Under the pieces are notes generated by a model. It saw only the letters and a list, made by a program, of their open reading frames with translations. It did not search any database and was not told where the DNA came from. Of a DNA stretch of 64,000 nt, positions 60,799 to 64,000 are shown piece after piece. The position numbers and the translations under genes are program-made. The stretch is taken from positions 186,311,829 through 186,375,828 of the forward strand of contig JAHLJT010009419.1 of NCBI GenBank assembly GCA_031308135.1, in the 5' to 3' direction. This DNA is from Acheta domesticus. Taxonomy: Eukaryota; Arthropoda; Insecta; Orthoptera; Gryllidae. Each line of letters starts with the position of its first letter. Position 1 is the stretch's first letter.

Positions 60799-60876
<78 letters not shown>

Positions 60877-61030
60877 GCGCGCACAAGCTGACGTCACCCG
60901 CGTGGGCAGCGCGGCTGGCGGAGACGGCGGACCGCGCGCACAGTCAATATTGGCAGAGGCGCAGGCGCTGGCCGCGGATTGCTTGCTTGTCCGGCGACCG
61001 CCGCGCCGCGTCGCTCCGGGCCCTGCGAAT
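60640..61030. other. GC-rich island around a (TC)n array
   Basis: The island is split by (TC)n at 60802-60874. Frames across it are Ser/Leu or Arg/Glu repeats and not genes. Confidence 0.6.
60802..60874. repeat. (TC)n microsatellite
   Basis: About 36 uninterrupted TC units, a polypurine/polypyrimidine mirror repeat. Confidence 0.97.
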
Positions 61031-62519
61031 AGAGTCCGTAGATACAGAGCAGCGCATACCTTTGCCATATTACATCCAGTTGTTAGGGTGTTGCCTCCAG
61101 TTGTTAGGCATCCAGGAGTTCAGATTGTATATATTGGGAAACACCAGACTTCCTAAAACCAATGTTTTATGATCTCGACATTTTCTGTGTTCCCTCATTT
61201 ATCATTCTCGTCTCCTGACCGCTACCTGATGGAGCTATCGGGAAATGTAATGACGGCGACCGTACCGTGCGCTGAGGGCGGTGTGTGATGCTGTTCACTC
61301 TTTCAAGACACTGAACGTGACCGGCTGAAAAGGGTCCGTTCGGGAATCGACATGTGAAGCTTTAGGAATCGGACAGTGCCAGGCTGTGATCCGTAGTGTC
61401 AAGAAAAACTCCCCTCTACGACTGAAATACAAAGCGTCGTTTTGACTTGAGAACTTAAGACGTGATCAGGAAGGAACTAGCATGTCCAGTAATTTTCCGT
61501 TCGTTATTCGTGAAAAATATCTTACACCAAGATAATAGACATGATTAATATTTTCATTCTAATGTATCGTTACACACCGGAGAGAGCGCGGTGCCGTGGT
61601 GTAATGTTTTTTTCTTATTCAGAATTGACAATTTGTGGAAATTCATAATTTTAGGGGTTTATTGCGAGTTGTGTAATATGCAGTTATGAAATGGTACTGT
61701 TTTATTTACTGCGTATGACAGATTTTACGCAAAACTGGGAAAGCAAAGTTCAAATGCACAAGCACCGGAAACTTGTGAGATTCAAGTCCTTAAATTTCAT
61801 TGCAGAAACAACAAGTAGAGACTGAATTTGTACATAATTTTACGGATATAGGAATGGAATATGAATTACTAGTCAGATTTTTCTTGATATTCGTTATCTC
61901 GTGGCCCGTTGAGAAAGTGGTATCATTCGGAACGATATGCTATTTTGTCAGGGTTTTTAATGTGACTTTCTACACGGGTTGTTTTTAACTACCCCCTTGT
62001 AAATCATTGACAATTTCATTTTTAATTTTTCTACGTCGCTTACCTTTTTGTTTTTAACAGTTCAGAGTTATAAAGATTAGTAGACTTAACTTTACTAAAT
62101 AAAATCTCAAATATCGATATCAGGCTACGGTGTAATGTTCGGCAACAGAGATACATTAGACTTGATGAGTAAAGGCCTTCTCCCCCTACATAATATCGTG
62201 AAATGTGGGTTGAAGCCAAATGTTGGCCTCGCCTACTTGTTGATTTAATATAACTACTGAATATTAGAACATGTGGAACTACCTATTAAAATGTCTTAAC
62301 AACTCACACCTCAAGAGCTTAATGCAAGAGTGTAACCTTGGTGACGCTCGCGGGCGCTTTAATTGTCGTGGTGAAGAAAAGATTAACATTTGCACTAAGC
62401 TTTTATATAATTAATACATTTTTATATGCTATTCCACATACGTGAACTGAAGACTACGGGATATTCGTCTCCGAATAATGTACGGAAAATTTAAACGGTA
62501 ATTTTTCGATAGTTTCTCG

Positions 62520-62820
62520 TTTTGCAACCACGCACAGTGGTCGCCTCCCGGTGCAAGCCCACCCCCCAACCCAACCGCAGCTCACTGGAGCCGTTGCCGG
62601 TCGGCGGAATCGGCCCTCGCCGGCCGCTAGCGATCGAGTACGTACGCGTCGCGCAGCGGAACAATAGCGAGCCCGAGGGGAGCCGCCGCCGCCGCCGCAG
62701 ACCCATTGTGCCCGGCGCAGGCCGTTGGGCTGCGCGAGGGCTCGCTTGTTCGGCGCCCACTGCCACATCTCGCCGGAGCGCGGAGGGGGAGCGTTTGCCA
62801 CGCTGAGCTGCTTCGACGCA
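62520..62820. other. GC/CpG-rich island
   Basis: Contains CCGCCGCCGCCGC near 62686. Frames on both strands are compositional. Confidence 0.5.
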
Positions 62821-64000
62821 ATGGACCACCGCACAAAACTTTTCGCCGGGTGCAGTTCATCCTCAAATGGTGACAGGTTCACACAAATTACTGACCTATT
62901 TTCTTTTTAATTGGTTAAACCAAATTCGCACGTATTTAATGCGATCGTTTACACGTATTGTAGCTTCCTGATGAATGTATTGTTTGTTCGAAGTGTGATA
63001 AATGCAATGCTATTGTATGAAAATTCAGAGAGGATTACCTAGCCTCCTCTGATAACAAAACTGCAGTGGTTTCCACTCCAAGACCATAGGCGAGAGGAAA
63101 CCTTAAGCAATACTAATTCGGAGATTCTGCCGATTCCATGAAACAATCAATTTTTGTTAGTTATGTATCCCGTTTCTCCCATGGAAACGTTTAATCTAAC
63201 GCTGTAAAATTCCAGAGAATTAGACCTTAGCCATTTTTACTTTCAGAAACTAGTCCTGCACCATTCAATTTTAGATGATGTATGAACTTCACACGTGTAA
63301 TTTCAAATTTCTGTTGGGTCTTTTAGTATGGATTGAAATGAAATATACTCGTAACAACTTTTGCTCTTCTCTCTGGGAGAAACGTGAAACCTAAGGGCGG
63401 AGAGAGGGTCTGCTTTTACATTATTTGAAATCTACGTTCGCGAAATGTGTATCTCTTTTTAATGATGAGCTCGGATGTACATAGCCCTAAGCCACGTGAA
63501 GTTCGCCCAGAGAAATAAAAGGATAGTTTGAACATGCATTTCTCTCACAAAGAAAAAATATTTTCTTATTACAGCGTCATGTTACACCACCATGACAATA
63601 GTTGCGCGCAATCGATGTGGCAAGTATGTTAGTACGATTATCTTCAGTTTTGACGGAAGTGTGTCATAAAACTATCTTGATCCGAGCTTTTCAAATGTCT
63701 TGGCTTGCTCTTTGTTTCAAATGAAACGTACCCGAAAGCGTTACGTCTTCGGAGCCAGTGGCGCCCGGCGGGTTGCGAATAAGGAGGAGCGGCGTATACG
63801 TCGGAACTGTCACATACATTTTACCTCTATAAAATATTTCTTGAACGAGGAAAACTATAGCATGTTGTCTACAAATAATTTGAATCCATCCGGATTTTAA
63901 TCATTGTCTAAGACAACTTTTCGTTGATAACGAAAGATACAATTGTGATCATGCGAAAATAATAGACTTTATAAAAAATATTTCCAGCAGAGAAAACAGT
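62821..64000. other. Unannotated intronic sequence
   Basis: AT-rich to the right edge. Nothing recognised. Confidence 0.6.

Larger units (their letters stand above)
57900..64000 (+). other. fus: 5' part of the U12-type intron after exon B
   Basis: No segment continuing the ESRP sequence was found. The background is AT-rich with GC islands at 59860-60090, 60640-61030 and 62520-62820. A weak U12-like acceptor (GTCCTTAAATTTCATTGCAG, 61785-61804) would put an immediate stop in frame, so it is not used as the next exon. Confidence 0.7.

Noticed and set aside
61785..61988. Possible U12 acceptor (GTCCTTAAATTTCATTGCAG) with a 62-codon frame after it
   Set aside because: Joining exon B (phase 1, ending in T) to this acceptor gives TAA at once, and the downstream peptide does not resemble ESRP.

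Overview
This is a eukaryotic nuclear window, almost entirely intronic and intergenic-like sequence. An AT-rich background is broken by about 25 short, very GC- and CpG-rich islands and by many simple repeats, minisatellites and small transposons. Only two segments behave like protein-coding exons. Both lie on the + strand, have near-saturated G/C at third codon positions and are flanked by good splice sites. Together they encode consecutive parts of the N-terminal DnaQ/RNase-H-like exonuclease-fold domain of an epithelial splicing regulatory protein (ESRP1/2 in vertebrates, fusilli/fus in Drosophila). I recognised the family from memory of its sequence, not from a search. The small invertebrate-type MITEs and the fus-like gene suggest an arthropod with a large genome, most likely an insect. 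A polyneopteran is a guess from intron size and the CpG-rich islands.

Layout: 1-10021 is the 3' part of an upstream fus intron. It holds two diverged copies of one dispersed repeat (5888-6357 and 8011-9945), the second ending 76 bp before the exon. Exon A is 10022-10165. A single intron of 47,508 bp (10166-57673) follows. It carries two hAT-type elements, one with a perfect 8-bp target duplication (19966-20190) and an 891-bp one (11354-12244). It also carries a TTA-flanked MITE (17357-17510), two copies of a foldback MITE (29980-30217 and 51465-51698), another TA-flanked MITE (31244-31489), tRNA-derived SINEs (26775-27480), a roughly 900-bp G-quadruplex-prone satellite (13741-14635), a 563-bp alternating purine-pyrimidine tract (22566-23128) and several minisatellites. 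Exon B is 57674-57899. It ends at a sequence that fits the minor-spliceosome (U12-type) GTATCCTTT donor perfectly, and that intron runs past the right edge.

How it fits together: exon A ends and exon B begins in phase 0, so they join without a frame change. Exon B ends in phase 1, in the middle of a codon that is probably Tyr in the family. No other coding exon, tRNA, rRNA or bacterial-type feature could be supported. The long ORFs in 13.5-14.8 kb and 22.5-23.5 kb are by-products of simple repeats.
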